Of a stretch of 64,000 bases of DNA, positions 23,453 to 55,135 are shown piece after piece. The notes beneath the pieces are model-generated. The model had not been told where the DNA came from. It saw only the letters and a list, made by a program, of their open reading frames with translations, and did no database searches. Made by a program: the position numbers and the translations under genes. This DNA is from Symbiodinium natans (taxonomy: Eukaryota; Sar; Dinophyceae; Suessiales; Symbiodiniaceae), in contig CAJNDS010002114.1 in the NCBI GenBank assembly GCA_905221605.1, positions 505,632-569,631 of the forward strand. Direction: 5' to 3'. Within the stretch, counting starts at the first letter, position 1. Each line of letters starts with the position of its first letter.

Positions 23453-25020
23453 GTGTGGAGGAGCAGAGCGCGAAAGTTCCGGCGGGGACTACAGCCGCGG
23501 GACCTTGTGGGAACGCCAGCGTGTGCAGAAGGAGCAGAAACGCCCCCCAACCCCAAGGATCCGGTCCAGGAAGCGGCTGGGGTCACCATCGACCCACCAA
23601 ATGTCCACGTGCTGTTTCTGCAGCAGGAGCTCTTCTTCGAGAGCTGGTGGGCGCAGCTGGCCGAGAAGAAGCCCATGGGCCTCGCCCAGCGCTGTCTGCT
23701 TGACTTCGGGGTGGAATTGACCACGTCCAAGCGACGGGGCCATCCAGGTGTGGAACGTGCGGCGGAGCGTTGCTGCCCTGGGGCAGGGGCTGCAATGTCC
23801 TGGCCGCGGGTGCAGAATGCTCCCTTTGGCCTCCGACGTGCCCGAACTTCGCCGCATAACTTCATCCGGTAACTTTTCCCTGGTGGCCTTGACGGAGGCC
23901 TTCTGCCAACACCTGCAGTGGGCTGGCGAGGCCCTGGCGCAGGATGGACACGCAACGGCGGATCTCCTGGATCGTGTGCTGCACCTCCTCCTACGCGAGC
24001 AGCTGGTTGTGGGTGATCCCTCGACCTACCCACCGGCTGTGTAGGAAAAAAACAAAAGGCTCCTTTGCCTGCAGCTTGCCCTTCCTTGTTGGCAGACTTG
24101 CCGGCGCTGTCTGTGCTGCAGCCGATGTGCACTGACGCGCTGGACCTGCAACGTGAGTATGTTCTGGCAGGCGATGGCCGAGTGCGAGCTTCGGGCCGGC
24201 GCCACGCTGATGTGTATAGGCAGCTTTTTTTTGGTGTTTTGTTTTTGTTTTTTTCTTTCTGTTTGGGTTGGGGGGGTGGGGCGCAGGTTGTTTACGCAGT
24301 TGCGCTCTTGGGCGCAGGTTTCTTACGCGGTCGTGTGTTTTTTCTCTCTTTTTTTTTCTTTCCTCCGGCGCACTTGGTTTACGCTCATGGGCTTTTTGTC
24401 GGCGCAGGTTGCTTACGCAGATGCGGGGATAACGCCTGACAGCGTGGTGTCCTATTTCTGCTGACTTGGACCTGCGCGCATCAACGCCCTCTTTGCCTGT
24501 ACGCAAATTCTGTCCGCAGATATATTGCTCGTGCCAGCTATACTGCCTGCCTAGGTATGGTTCAGTACTGCCGTCGGCAGGGCTGCGGGGTCAGGCTGAG
24601 CAACGCCCGCGTTCGGGCCGGCCTGCACACCTGCGCAGTGGGCAACGGCTAGAAGCAGAAACGCCTGCCCAGCTGCGTCGCGCTGTGCCTCCGGTGCGGG
24701 AGGCCCGCTGCCGCCGCGCAATCTCTGCTGTCCTACTTCAGGCCCTTGCACAAGGCTCCGCGCACCCCCAAGCCCCGACTGCCCCGCCCCCCTCACTCGC
24801 TTGCCCTGCTAACGATGCCTTTGAAGAGCAACGGCCGCGAGGTTGCCCAGCTACTGCAGTCTTACTCAACCTGGCGCTTCGGCGCCGGGTGTCGGATGCT
24901 GCTTACCGCTACTTGGGCTGGTGGCATCGCTGGGACAGAAGCCGCGTGCTGGAACGCTCTTTTCTCGCACGGAAGGAGACCACTGGACGGCGCTGCCCAC
25001 CACGTGGCGGTTAGGATCTA
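23453..25020 (+). pseudogene. GC-rich, frame-broken gene relic (mobile-element-like)
   Basis: The block is clearly GC-richer than its surroundings. Coding-like text appears in shifting + frames: HVLFLQQELFFESWWAQLAE and KKPMGLAQRCLLDFGVEL (about 23600-23715), then in another frame VALTEAFCQHLQWAGEALAQ and ATADLLDRVLHLLLREQL (about 23880-24010), then CGVRLSNARVRAGLHTCAVG with an in-frame stop and NGREVAQLLQSYSTWRFGAG (about 24570-24890). The shifts do not coincide with splice consensus, so decay is the simplest reading. I do not recognise the family with confidence. A dispersed repeat shared with the 46-kb region follows at 25676. Confidence 0.45.
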
Positions 25021-25675
25021 GCTGCGGACGGCGCGGGCTCGGCAGGACCGCCGCAGCATCCGGGGCGCCCTGGAGAAGTGTCTACTAGACCCTGTGCAGA
25101 GCCTCTGTGAGGTGCTGACTGCACCCTGTCCCTTGGCCGGGTGCTCCCGGGGCGCTCTGCCAGTCTGAACTCCAAGCGGAGGGGCAATGACGGTTATGGA
25201 GCCCCTGAGATGCCGGGAGGGATGGCGCCTCAGGCACGGCACTGCTTCGAGCAGGTGCCAGCACTCACTCACTCACTCCAGCATTGTCTAAGATACAAGA
25301 AAGACGCGGAAGCTATCTGCTCGCAATAGTCTCGGCTGTCGATGACAGCGCTGACGGTGCTGCTGTGGATTAACAACAATCCGTGAACATCAAAAACACC
25401 AAAGTACCAAGAATACCAACAACTACTCAACATGCAAATAAGCTGGCCCGTAGGCTGTTTGTTTTGTTTTCACTTTTACACACTGCTTATTCTTTGTCTG
25501 GCGCCAAAACCTTTGCTTCGCAGCCTCTGAAACCCCCAAAAGCCAAAAACACATTTTTGCGTTTCTAAAACCCTCAACTGCAAAGACACGCAAACCCAGA
25601 TCATCACCTCGGCGCCCGCAGCGAATTGGAACATGCTCATTGCGCCAAAGCAGCAGATTCTGCTTGACGGGACTC

Positions 25676-25990
25676 CCGAAAGCGTGCGACACAGAGATGC
25701 GGGGAGCGCACCAACCCGGCCTCTAGCGGCGTTACGGCGTGCCGCAGCGACAGCGGAGGTGAAGAACTCACGCAACCCTGCGTGCGCAGAAGGTTTTCAA
25801 AGTTGTGCGCTTTCTCTTCAACGCCAGAATGCCGGCCATGCTGCAGCGAGCGGAGCACATGCTGTCGACCGTGCGGGCAGTGCCTTGTCTCCGCCGTGGA
25901 CGTCCGGCTGGGCGCGGAGACTTTGCGGACGGGATGTCGGCCAGCCAGTTGCCTGCGTCAAGCTTCAAACGGATCGCTTTTAGCAGGCGT
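25676..25990 (+). repeat. dispersed repeat, copy A
   Basis: This stretch is near-identical in blocks to 46303-46770. Shared blocks include GAAAGCGTGCGACA, CGCAGAAGGTTTTCAAAGTT, CTGCAGCGAGCGGAGCACAT and GACTTTGCGGACGGGATGTC. In one frame it reads QKVFKVVRFLFNARMPAMLQ then RAEHMLSTVRAVP. It is probably a piece of the same transposable element; copy B carries about 130 extra bases in the middle. Confidence 0.85.
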
Positions 25991-26579
25991 TCTGGGGGGT
26001 TCGGAGGCTTGAAAAACAAAAACACGTTGTCATTCAAAATCAAGAAACATTTTTGATGTGGCATTTTTGAGGCCTGAAGCCAAATAATGGGTCTGTTTGG
26101 TTTTTACAAACAAACGCCGTGTAGCCGTCGAGCCACAACATTTTGGTTTTTTGGTTGTTTTCAGGGCTGGCAATACAAAGACAGGCAACTGATTTGCTAT
26201 GTAATGTAAGCCACTCACTCGGAAATCATCTTCATGGCATCACCTCGCCCCAAAACCAAACAAAAACTTGCAACCTTGTACTTGCTTCGTTTCTATTGGT
26301 AAAAGCATGTAAAAGCCAGAGTAAAGGATGGCTTTTACTTTGTGGTTTTCCTGACCCGAACAAGTTGTTGTTTTCCATTCTGGGGTTTCGGAGGCTTGAA
26401 ACACCAAAATGACCTTATTCTTGGTTGATTAATGGAAACCAAAACCACCGCATAATTAAAAGTGCCAAGCCAGTAAAACAGCCTTCGGGCCGAGCTACCT
26501 TGGTCTTGGCATATTTGCTTTGTGGTTTTCAAATGTGACACGCAAGACACCATCCCTACAAAGTATATCAAAAACACTT

Positions 26580-26701
26580 ATCATTCTGAAGCACTTAGTT
26601 AATGCGAAATCTGACTACCACTGGCTTCGAAGAGAGAAGTTTAAGTTCAAGGTCTTGGATCTTGTGGGAGAAGGGGGTGGTCATGTACAAAAAACGTATT
26701 A
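26580..26701 (+). CDS. possible terminal exon, unknown product
   Basis: The frame reads VNAKSDYHWLRREKFKFKVL, DLVGEGGGHVQKTY, then TAA. Coding-like composition; no family recognised. Confidence 0.25.
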
Positions 26702-27451
26702 AAGGCTTTATGTATTGGCAGTTCAGGGTTCGGCATCACAACGTTCAGGTCCTGCAGCTCTTATAGTCTTTGCGCGGGCCTTACACAAGGACCCGCATAA
26801 AACTGCGCCGGGAATCCTGAATTCGAAGCTCCGAAGGCCTGGGCGACTGGCTAAACATGGCATGGGCCGCCTGTAGCACGATCTTATATCAGTTTAGACT
26901 TGTAGAACTTGGGCAACCGAATATTGCAAAACCGTTGATCCTTGACAAGAGTCGAAAGTGCGGCTTAGGTCTGGCATTGAGGCTTCGCCTGGGTGACGGC
27001 CGCTGGGAGTTGGAAATCCAAGGTTGATTCTGGGATTCACGCTGATTGTGAGATGAAGCGTCGGCTTTGCCATTTTGCTGGGGACGGGACATGCACGGGG
27101 TCCCCTCGAACCAGAAGCTGGGAGAGGACACCTTTCCATCTTATCCCAAAGATGGCTGAAGGAACCTGAAGCCTATTTTACGGTGCTTGAAGCCCCAAAA
27201 AAGTGAAACCGCTTTGCATTTTGGAGTTTCAGCGGTCTCGGGCGGAGGTGTGTCATCTGTGGGCTTTGAAGCCTGAACATTTAATGGCCTTTGCCACTTC
27301 TTTGCTCGAGCTTATCAGGCCTCGAATTTTTCGTGTAGAGGGCTCCGAGAAGCTGTGTCCCCTGCTCCCACACCCACGAACCACTCTGACCATGAGACTT
27401 CAAGGTCCACGAAACCCCTAAGCCCATGTCCGTACCAAGCTGCGGGGCATA

Positions 27452-27555
27452 GACCACAATGCTGGAAGTCGTTCACTAATCTTGCAAAAGAGGGCGAAGA
27501 AGCGACAATCCAGCTCAATCGTCCCGAGACAGTGATTCGAAGTTGTAATAAATGA
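27452..27555 (+). CDS. possible terminal exon, unknown product
   Basis: The frame reads CWKSFTNLAKEGEEATIQLN and RPETVIRSCNK, followed by TGA. Coding-like composition; boundaries uncertain. Confidence 0.25.
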
Positions 27556-28090
27556 GCCCTAAACCCTGCAGCTTGGATTGTGTTGTCCTCCTACTCTTTT
27601 TGGGATGTCAAACATGCATGGCACGCGTGATCTGAGATTGGAAAGAAGTTCTTGGTGCGGCCAGCAAGGACCCAGAATATAGATGCAGTCGCTGTGGCCT
27701 TGCCCAGAACCTTGCGCAGCAAAGAAAGAAGAAGAACACATACTCCCTCCCCCCATGATATAGGAGTGATATAGGGGTTGAAGGGGTTGGTTTCGGCATG
27801 CGTGCGTTCATAATGTTGGGTCTCTTGAGGTGAGGGCCTTGTCATTTGAAGGCCAGCAAATGCAGTGGCACCCTTCAACTTCGATATGAGATGTCGTCTT
27901 AGTTTAAAGGAGTCTCATCGTGCCCGCTGGGCGGGCAGGCCACACCGCGCAACAGCCCAACACGTGTTGGCCACCTAACCTCCAGGTCCTGGTATCCAAA
28001 CCAAAGCAGCACATAAATCCTAACCTCACAACCCCAGGTCTGCAACGCTGGAAGCCAATTTCCCAGAAACACCAGGCCCACAAACAGTCA

Positions 28091-28277
28091 GTCCGTGAGC
28101 TCAAAGAAGTGTGCTTCCGTAAGCCTGCAGGATGTGAGCGAGGCACACGCGGTCCTCGTCGCTTCAGGATGGGTTTCCTGCCGCGTAAATCTTGTAGCCG
28201 TTTTCATCCGTTTTCCACCTCAGAGCAAAAGGTTTACTAGTGTTGTTATTTTGTTGAGCTCAACCGAAATCGTTTGA
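28091..28277 (+). CDS. possible exon, unknown product
   Basis: The frame reads SSKKCASVSLQDVSEAHAVL then VASGW, up to a TGA near 28277. Weak evidence. Confidence 0.2.
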
Positions 28278-29361
28278 TCCAATACTTTTGAGATGGTCTC
28301 TATGGAACACCTTCTCCGTTGCACTACAATGCGCGGGGGCTGTTTTTGCATGGGGGCACTTGCAGTATGACCTACAACAAACCTGAGTGCTTTGCACTTT
28401 GCATGAAGGCTTTCTGCTGGTAACCACAAAAGGAAAACTGGGATCCGCTTTTTGTTTGCAAGTGTGGTTTCTCAAATCCGAGCTCTTCTAGTTCTCGAGT
28501 CCTCAGACGTCATTGACACTTTGAGGCCCCAAAGGCTCGTCGGGCCTAGAAAAGGCTCCTCGTTCTTGTTCGCCAGGAGGGCTGGAAGCGAACCAGGACC
28601 AGGCCGCGAAGCGTATAACCTTGCAAGTCTATGTTGATTGAATGGGTGTGCGACAGTGTTCCGAGCCTGTGTTGGTTAAATTTCTCGCGCGAGTTGCCCG
28701 GACAGTCTGGAGGGGTGGGGAATCCTGTGAGACACACCTCTGCTGGCAAAAGTGCCCGCATGTCGTTGGCTGCCCCTGGGCGCGGTGATTCGCAACTCCA
28801 TTCCTCCCCACCCATGCACAACAACCATACAGCACAACAACAGCCCTTGTCAAACCAAAGCGTTTGTGTGCACCCTCCCAGAACGTGGTTACTGAAACCA
28901 TAGGTTGTATCCTCATACAGCAGAAATGTTTCTGCCAGGTGAGTTTTCAAGAGAAGCTGCCACGACTTCACAGTGAGAAACCAGCCTTTAAACACCATGT
29001 CAGGGGCAAGATTGGCCAGATGCAGTCGAAAAAGGCGAGCAAGAGTCAGACTTAGTATGGACAAAAGAATCGCCACGCGTATGAGTTCGGACTGAAACCA
29101 AAGATGTTTGAGGCCCGGTGAGGGCACTACTGCTACGATCGAGGAGGGCACTCCACCTAAAACGTTGGGATGTACTGAATTATCTGGATGACCCGCCACG
29201 GTGTTCAAAACCGAGATTATCCAAGGTACGCATTCGCAAGCTTTGCATTGAAAACTTTCGGCCTAAACATCCAAAGCAAAACCAGTGGCCTTGTGTCTGA
29301 ATGAGGACCACTTCACAGGACTGGATCCTGCTTCTGCGATGTGCATTTAACAGTTACGATC

Positions 29362-29390
29362 CTCCCCCCCCCCCCCCCCCCCCCCCCCCC
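29362..29390 (+). repeat. long C homopolymer
   Basis: A run of about 29 C. Its length may be inaccurate in any assembly. Confidence 0.95.
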
Positions 29391-29639
29391 GTTTGGGGAA
29401 GACATGGGAGACAAACGGGAGGGGCATCATAGCATCCACGGTCTGCGCAGTTTACAACGAGACAAATGGGAGACGCATCGAGACGATTACTCGCTACGCG
29501 TTGTCGCATATTCGCTGGTGTGCAAGGGTTTCGAGGATGACCCAGCCGTCTGTCCCATCTTGATGCATCTGAAAGTAAAAGTGTGTGTGTGTGTGTGCAC
29601 GAGAACACCGCTGGGAGCTGGTACACATGGGGAAGCAAC

Positions 29640-29944
29640 AAACCTTCATCGGATGTGGAGCACGGTCCGTTTTTGTTGATGGCCAAGATGGGCTTGTGGC
29701 TTTGGGTGTAAGTGTGCAAGGTCATTGGACATTACGGGATGTTTCTGGACCAGAAGTGTCCAAAACCGATGACCAAGCGGGTTGCCAACGCAATCTGAAC
29801 CGAAGCGGATTGAACAACTCCATCTTTCCCTGCACATTCAGGACTTCGGAACTTTTAACTGAATCCGGGTTTCAAGGTTACTGCGAGATTTATTGCAATT
29901 CAGTGTCGACGCAGCTTCTCGACATGGCCCCAGTTGCATTTTGA
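29640..29944 (+). CDS. possible exon, unknown product
   Basis: The open frame contains FIGCGARSVFVDGQDGLVAL and GVSVQGHWTLRDVSGPEV and ends at a TGA near 29944. Coding-like composition without recognised homology. Confidence 0.2.
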
Positions 29945-30076
29945 AACCCAATGTCACACGTTGTCACAAGATGTCAAACGGTGACTTCCGTGGATTTGAA
30001 GTCATCACAAGCTGCAACCAGGCCTCGGCTGCAGCGGCCCTGACAGAGCTTCCACAGGCGCTCACAGAGGCCACAC

Positions 30077-30131
30077 GTAAGTCATGCAAGTCATGCAAGT
30101 CATGTAAGTCATGTAAGTCATGTAAGTCATG
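30077..30131 (+). repeat. 10-bp tandem repeat AAGTCATGYA
   Basis: Five to six copies of AAGTCATGCA / AAGTCATGTA in tandem. Confidence 0.9.
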
Positions 30132-30489
30132 TTGTATTTCTTCCCTTGAAAATCCTGACTTGTTGCAGCCAGCCTCCTCCGCCTCCTCCCTGACTGAACC
30201 AGAGTTCCCTTGAAGATGGGTGCGACCTGCTAGGCACGCAAGGCGAAGAGTCGCTGGGATGCGGAGCAGGACGGGCTGGATAGGAGTTCAAGGGTTTACG
30301 GTTTGGAGCTTTGGGGTTTCGCAGTTCGGTTTGGGCGAGTCGGGTTGCGATCAACGTTTAGATTGGCATGTGGCTGGGAAGTTCTCCTTGCTCCTGTTCA
30401 GGACCGAGGGTTTTGTTCTGATGTCGCCGATTCTGGGTCGAGATGCGGGAATGGTGGAAGCCAGAAGTCAAGCGAAGTGAAGCCCTTCT

Positions 30490-30612
30490 GGGTCCAAGTC
30501 GCACACCTTAGCCTTGCAGTGCTCTCCGCACAGGAGCGGCTCACGGCGCAAGCTCAGGAGGCGGCGCATCGGGTGACACCGGCGCAGCGCCGACAGGCTG
30601 CGTCATTTCCAG
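30490..30612 (+). CDS. possible exon, Ala/Gln-rich helix
   Basis: The frame reads AHLSLAVLSAQERLTAQAQE and AAHRVTPAQRRQA. Its helical, Ala/Gln-rich composition differs from the neighbouring spacer; no family recognised. Confidence 0.25.
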
Positions 30613-30823
30613 AGATACTTTCAATCTTCAGGAGTTTGGGGAGCTTTCTGGTTTGCCATGATGGCAATCCTGGCAATCCCCCCTACATCTGCAAGCCGAA
30701 GCCATTTGTGATTCCTACTTTCCTTTTCAGGAGGTCTATTTTCCCCACCTTCGGTGTGGGGTTGTTAGATTTTAAACTCAACTCTTCTCCTCGCCCGGAA
30801 CTTCTCCTCGCCCGGTCTACTCC

Positions 30824-31075
30824 TAGAGACTCCCTGGAGTGCCCAACCCCAGAGACTCCCTGGAGTGCCCAACCCCAATAGACTCCCTGAAATGCCCAAC
30901 CCCAGAGACTCCCTGGAGTGCCAAGCCCAGCCAGAGTCTCCCTGGAGTGCCCAACCCTGGAGTGCCCTGCCCAACCCCAGAGAGTGCCCAACCCCAGAGT
31001 CTCCCTGGAATGCCTAACCCCACAGTCTGCCTGGAGTGCCCAACCCCAGCGACTCCCCGGAGTGCCCAAATCCAA
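30824..31075 (+). repeat. 26-bp minisatellite GAGACTCCCTGGAGTGCCCA...
   Basis: About nine imperfect copies of a roughly 26-bp unit built on GACTCCCTGGAGTGCCCAAC. Outside it, TTTTCCCCACCTTCGG (about 30738) and a near reverse complement of it (about 31080-31096) form diverged inverted flanks. Confidence 0.85.
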
Positions 31076-31119
31076 ATCCCTAAGGTGGGGAAGTTCGAAG
31101 AAAAATAGTTTTTGAGGTG

Positions 31120-33600
31120 ACTTTTTTGTTGTCCCCCGGCTCCTCGGTCCTCTGGTCTCCTGGTCTTTTGGTGGTCCTCTGCCCCGGTCCTCTTCTCCCG
31201 GTCCCCCGCTGTCTTGGCCCCAATAAAACTCTTGGCCTTCGATTGATGCTGTACCAGACATTTACTGTGCGGAGTTTGTATCATGAAGACTATTGTGTAA
31301 GTGCTATTGCACTATTGTTTCCTGTGTGTTCTTGTTGCTGTTACTCTTGTCTCATTACTTCATTAACTCTGAGAATTGCTATCATTACTGCCTTCTGCAT
31401 TTACATTATGTGTTTATGCCTGTGCATTTGCATTTATATATATATATGTATCTATGTATATGTGTGTAATGTGGCTTCAGTTTTGTTAGAAGGCAACGTA
31501 TTGTCGATTCTTTAGCTTTGCAGTTTAAAAGTTTTAAACTTGGGTTGCGCTCTACGCATCTGGATTTCTGTTATCGTGCCAGCTCCCCACAGTGGGCATG
31601 TTCTTGTGCAACTGCGCGTGGCTTGTGGGCTGCCAACCGCGTGGTGGATCTTGTGCGTGCTGACATGGACATGTCCTTGACTGTTGCTTCCGAAGCTTCT
31701 TCATTGGATGACATCTTCATAGCGACTTTCACCTGCGAGAATTGGCTTTCCTTCACCACCAAACATGATCAGGGATGTTTGCAATGTTTGCTTTCGTCGC
31801 TGCTCACTGCTTGCGCATGTCTTGTGTCTTTTCTGGGGGATGGTGGGGATGGATGGCCGAATGCTTCATCCGAAAATTCGCGGCAATGCGTCACCAGAAG
31901 ATTTCAGAAGTATGATCGTGAAAGCAGAAGTAAGTCCCAAGCTTGAAACCGCAAGGCTGCCGAGTGGACGTCCAGCATGTGGGGGCCTTAGCCGCTTAGC
32001 CCAGGGTCAAAGAGGCTCAATCAAAAATGTTGAGCCTTGTCATCTTGCAGTTTCGGAAGACTTCTTGGGAGGGTCTAGGCACACAGTCGCAACGCATCCC
32101 CTACAAGTCCCGAATCCCCGGTATTCGGATGTCGCTGTGTGGCTGATTTCTTTCAATCATTCGCGGGTTTGGGTCTGGGTGTGCGGGCCCAAGGCCACGA
32201 CCACATCCTAACGTCCCAAACTGTCAACTGTACGAACCAGGCTGAATCGCACGCCCTCGACACCCTCCGCGCCAGTGCCGGGCTAAGGCAACAACTTGCA
32301 AGGGTTTGTCAATCTTTCAAGGTTCCAGGTTGCTGCTTTACTGGGTTAGGACTCCAAGGCCTTCTTGTATGGATCGGTGACTTGAAGTTGATGCGACATA
32401 GACCTTGCTGCTGGCTGTCGGATTCCTGAGCCCGCTCCTCAGCTTGGAATTCTATTCAGGGCTGTCGGATTGAAATTCGACAAATAGATAAAGATAGATA
32501 GAGCAAAACGTTTCCGAGATTGTGGGCTGGTGCGCCTAGTCTACGGTCGGTGCTGGAGTATGTCGTTTAGGGTTCAAGGTGGACCACCCTAAGGCACTCG
32601 TCGTCACCTCCGCCTTCAGGGATACAAGCGCAAACGCCCGCAATCTTGCACTGACAGGAAGCACAGTCTCACGAGAGGCCGTAACAGGCTTCATACACAT
32701 ACAATTTGGGCTTCCACGATGGCTGCCGTTGAGTAGCTCTGCCTTGCAGCAGTGTTGCATCGAATGCGGCTGGCGTGACCTACCTACCTCCTTTACGGTA
32801 CCATTGCAACAGGTCTGAGTTTGACTACATTGTCTGAGCGCATTGTGCAGTCCCCCGAACACTCGTATAGAGCAGTCGCAAGCGCCCAATGGCCCGAAAG
32901 AGCCCACGTCAGACATCATGAACCAATTCCATGCAAAGTTGTCATGGGGACCATCCTATACATCGGGAGGGCCACAACCCAATTCCCGTGATCGGAAACC
33001 CTTGGTGACCATGCCCTTTGCCATATATATGTATTTATGGATTCAACGTTCCCTACCTGAACTTGAAGTGCCTCCCCAAACATCCCCGCAGTGTTATTCT
33101 TCCACCAGTGCCCTCCAGAACTTCCAAACCCGGAGCCTGAACCCCAAATCCCAAGTGCTGGCAGCTGAGGAGATGATAGGACCCGTCTGTTGGCTCCGTC
33201 TGGGTCCGTGCATCCCCTGGCCCAGGGTCATTGGGCAGTGTCTTTCGGTCTTTCGGCCCTAGCCAGGAGTCTCTTAGCACAGCGCGAGTTTCTTCGAGGG
33301 TCAGGTATCTTGAGCCAGTTTAAGTGTAGTTGTTGATGGCTCCATGAGCACCTGAAATGATCTGATGTTTGAACGCGCAAAGGGCCGCAGTTGGAGTATT
33401 TGCAAAGCAGTTGGAAACCCACCCCAAACTCTGACTTGGCGAAAACAAGCCTTATCTTGGGGCCCATCCTTGTCTTGGGAGCATGTAAGGGTGCTCAAAT
33501 ATCAGTAGAAAGGAGTTGTACAAGATGCTGAGAGTTCGCAAAGAAATGCAACCGATAGTTTTGATAGCACTCTTAATTCGACGAAGCCTCCCAGCTTGCG
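31120..33600. other. stretch without a recognised gene
   Basis: Pyrimidine-rich sequence (31120-31500, with a TATATA tract near 31435-31450), then spacer. A 142-codon open frame at 31518-31946 shows no family pattern. The missing N-terminal exons of the AFG1 gene may lie here but were not identified. Confidence 0.35.
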
Positions 33601-33621
33601 CGGGCTACCTCTCTGGCTAAG

Positions 33622-53067
<19,446 letters not shown>

Positions 53068-54342
53068 CACGGCCGGAAAAAACTCACAGCCTTCTCAGAT
53101 TCTCGCACAAGTTTGGAAAGGGCCTTCAGGGCCTTCGGGGTGTAAAGGAAGGCGTTCTGTTCGTGATATCATCGTTGGGTGGCACTTCTCTTTCGTGGGT
53201 GCTCCTTGCGGCAGCGCGACAATCCCCGAAAGGACCCATGCAGCTGAAGTGCGAAATCCTAGATTCCTGAAGCCCCTATTCCAGAGATGTCTTGAGGTCA
53301 CAGAGGGCCATGTTCTGGCACGTAAAACGGAATTGAACTCAGTATTGTTGGGGTGGCACACAGGACTTCATTGTTCAAAGCGGTCGGGGATTTTGAGTCC
53401 CCTGAGGTTCAGGTGGAACAAATAGACCAAGCAAGCCCTGTCGGAGAGAAGAATAGCATGCATCACGTTCTTTTTCCGGACCTCCCTTGGACACCTCCTC
53501 CCCTACCGCCCCAAACCTTCCGAAAGCCGAACTCCGAAACTCGGCTTCTCTCTGGCCAAACTTTGACGTACGTTGACAACTTAGTAGGGCTTAAGGAGTG
53601 GACCAGTTCCTCCCCAGTCACACCCTACAGCCAGAGTGCTGAGATCCCCTTATGCCAATAAGCCTCAGACATGCGAGCTTAGGGCCCCTGACTAACGCAG
53701 GAGACGCGAATCCTTCGGCTCTCTGCCTTGAGGGCGGAGCCACCGGGAGCACCACCAGCTCAGTTGCCCGGGTAGTTCTTGCGCGGTAAGACAGGAAACC
53801 TTCCTCAACTCCTAAACCATGTTGCCCTCAACTCTCAAACATCCTCAACTTAAAGCGCTTAAAAGCCTGCACCCTGGGCCTCTGGAGTCTAGTCCAGAGT
53901 GACCTTCAATGACACTCATAGTTTTCGGCAGCGAGCCCCGACGCCTAGACCCAGATAGCACGTCGAGAAAAGGGCGACGCGGCTCGTGTTGCACTGACAA
54001 GGAAGGTTTGTTCAGAGTGGGCTCTGGACTTAGAGTTTACTGCATGTTGGGAGTTTCGGGGGTGTCGCTTTAGCAAAAGCAAGATGAGAGTTAGCTCCCA
54101 AGCAACAATGCAAGCAGTGGCCACAAGGTGGCCACAAGGCCTTGTTCCCTCCTCACTGTGACAATAGCCGGGCTATGCATGCCACGGCTCTGCTTTTCGA
54201 AGTGTTTTACTCATGCTGAGGCCTTCGAATGGCAGCCTTTCGGCCCAAAGATGGTGCTTGAGCCCCCAAGGAAGCTCCAAACCCCACTGTTCCCCCCCCC
54301 TAAAGGCCAACACTGTCAGCACACAAGAAACCGTAGCCATCC

Positions 54343-54496
54343 TTAGCTGCGCTGCCCATGGCAGACGACGAAACCTCCGTGGAGGCTCTGAAGGTCGCCA
54401 AGCTAGTTCAGCATCCGCATTCAGGGCACTTGGCACGTGCCATCAGAAGCATAGATTTGCAAAACCGCCATTCGCGATTCACAACGGAACTACATT
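54343..54496 (+). CDS. exon-like segment, unknown product
   Basis: The frame around ATG 54358 reads MADDETSVEALKVAKLVQ, HPHSGHLARAIRS, and so on to TGA. Coding-like; may pair with the segment at 54572-54686. Confidence 0.35.
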
Positions 54497-54571
54497 GAGG
54501 TGGGTCGGTTGTGGGGGTTGGTTGTTTAAGGGCTGGGGCTTTCGCAGTACAGGGCTTCTTGCGTGCTCGTC

Positions 54572-54686
54572 AAGACAAGAAGCAAGGAAGCCAAGAAGCC
54601 AACCACCCCAGAGCTTGAAGATGCTCTGGGAGAAAACCGGGAAATCCATGGAAAACCCCGAAAGGGCAAGCTGGGCAAACCTCCAG
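54572..54686 (+). CDS. exon with G|GT donor, unknown product
   Basis: The Lys/Glu-rich frame TRSKEAKKPTTPELEDALGE, NREIHGKPRKGKLGKPP ends exactly at a G|GT donor (54687, GTAAAC). Charged, low-complexity and probably a disordered tail or linker. No family recognised. Confidence 0.4.
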
Positions 54687-55047
54687 GTAAACGGGTACAT
54701 CCTTGTCCGTATTGCCTTGCACAGTTGCATTTCAGGGTTCAAGTCGGACGTGTCATGAGTATCGGCATGGACTGAGACTCGACGCAGAAGTGTCTCGGGA
54801 AGTGCTTCCGCTCATGTTTTCTTCGCAAGTCGAAAAGGTTGTAAAGATTTGTTGCTAACGCTGCTGGCTGCTGCCTGGGGTCGGTGCAAACATATCGTGT
54901 AACCCTTGGATGTGCGCGTAAGAAAAGCCTCCAGAACGCAGCTCTGAGCCCAGGGATGTGTTTCGTCCCTCCATTTCAACTGGCTTCTGGCCGAGTGCCT
55001 GGAGGCATTGCGACGCTCGGCCATGTCCAAAGAAGAACTCTCGCTCT

Positions 55048-55088
55048 CTCTCTCCCTCTCCCTCTCCCTCTCCCTCTCCCTCTCCCTT

Positions 55089-55132
<44 letters not shown>
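55048..55132 (+). repeat. (CTCTCC)n(CT)n microsatellite
   Basis: CTCCCT units merge into pure CT dinucleotides. Confidence 0.95.

Positions 55133-55135
<3 letters not shown>

Noticed and set aside
23359-24132. 257-codon minus-strand frame
   Set aside because: It is the shadow of the GC-rich + strand relic, whose + reading looks more protein-like; Arg/Pro/Ala-rich composition reflects GC content.
28546-29208. 220-codon minus-strand open frame
   Set aside because: No domain, biased or conserved pattern; one frame of this length is plausible by chance in 128 kb of six-frame sequence.
30077-30131. CRISPR-like repeats
   Set aside because: 10-bp units without spacers in a eukaryotic genome; the same holds for the 26-, 35- and 80-bp repeats, which are tandem with no unique spacers.
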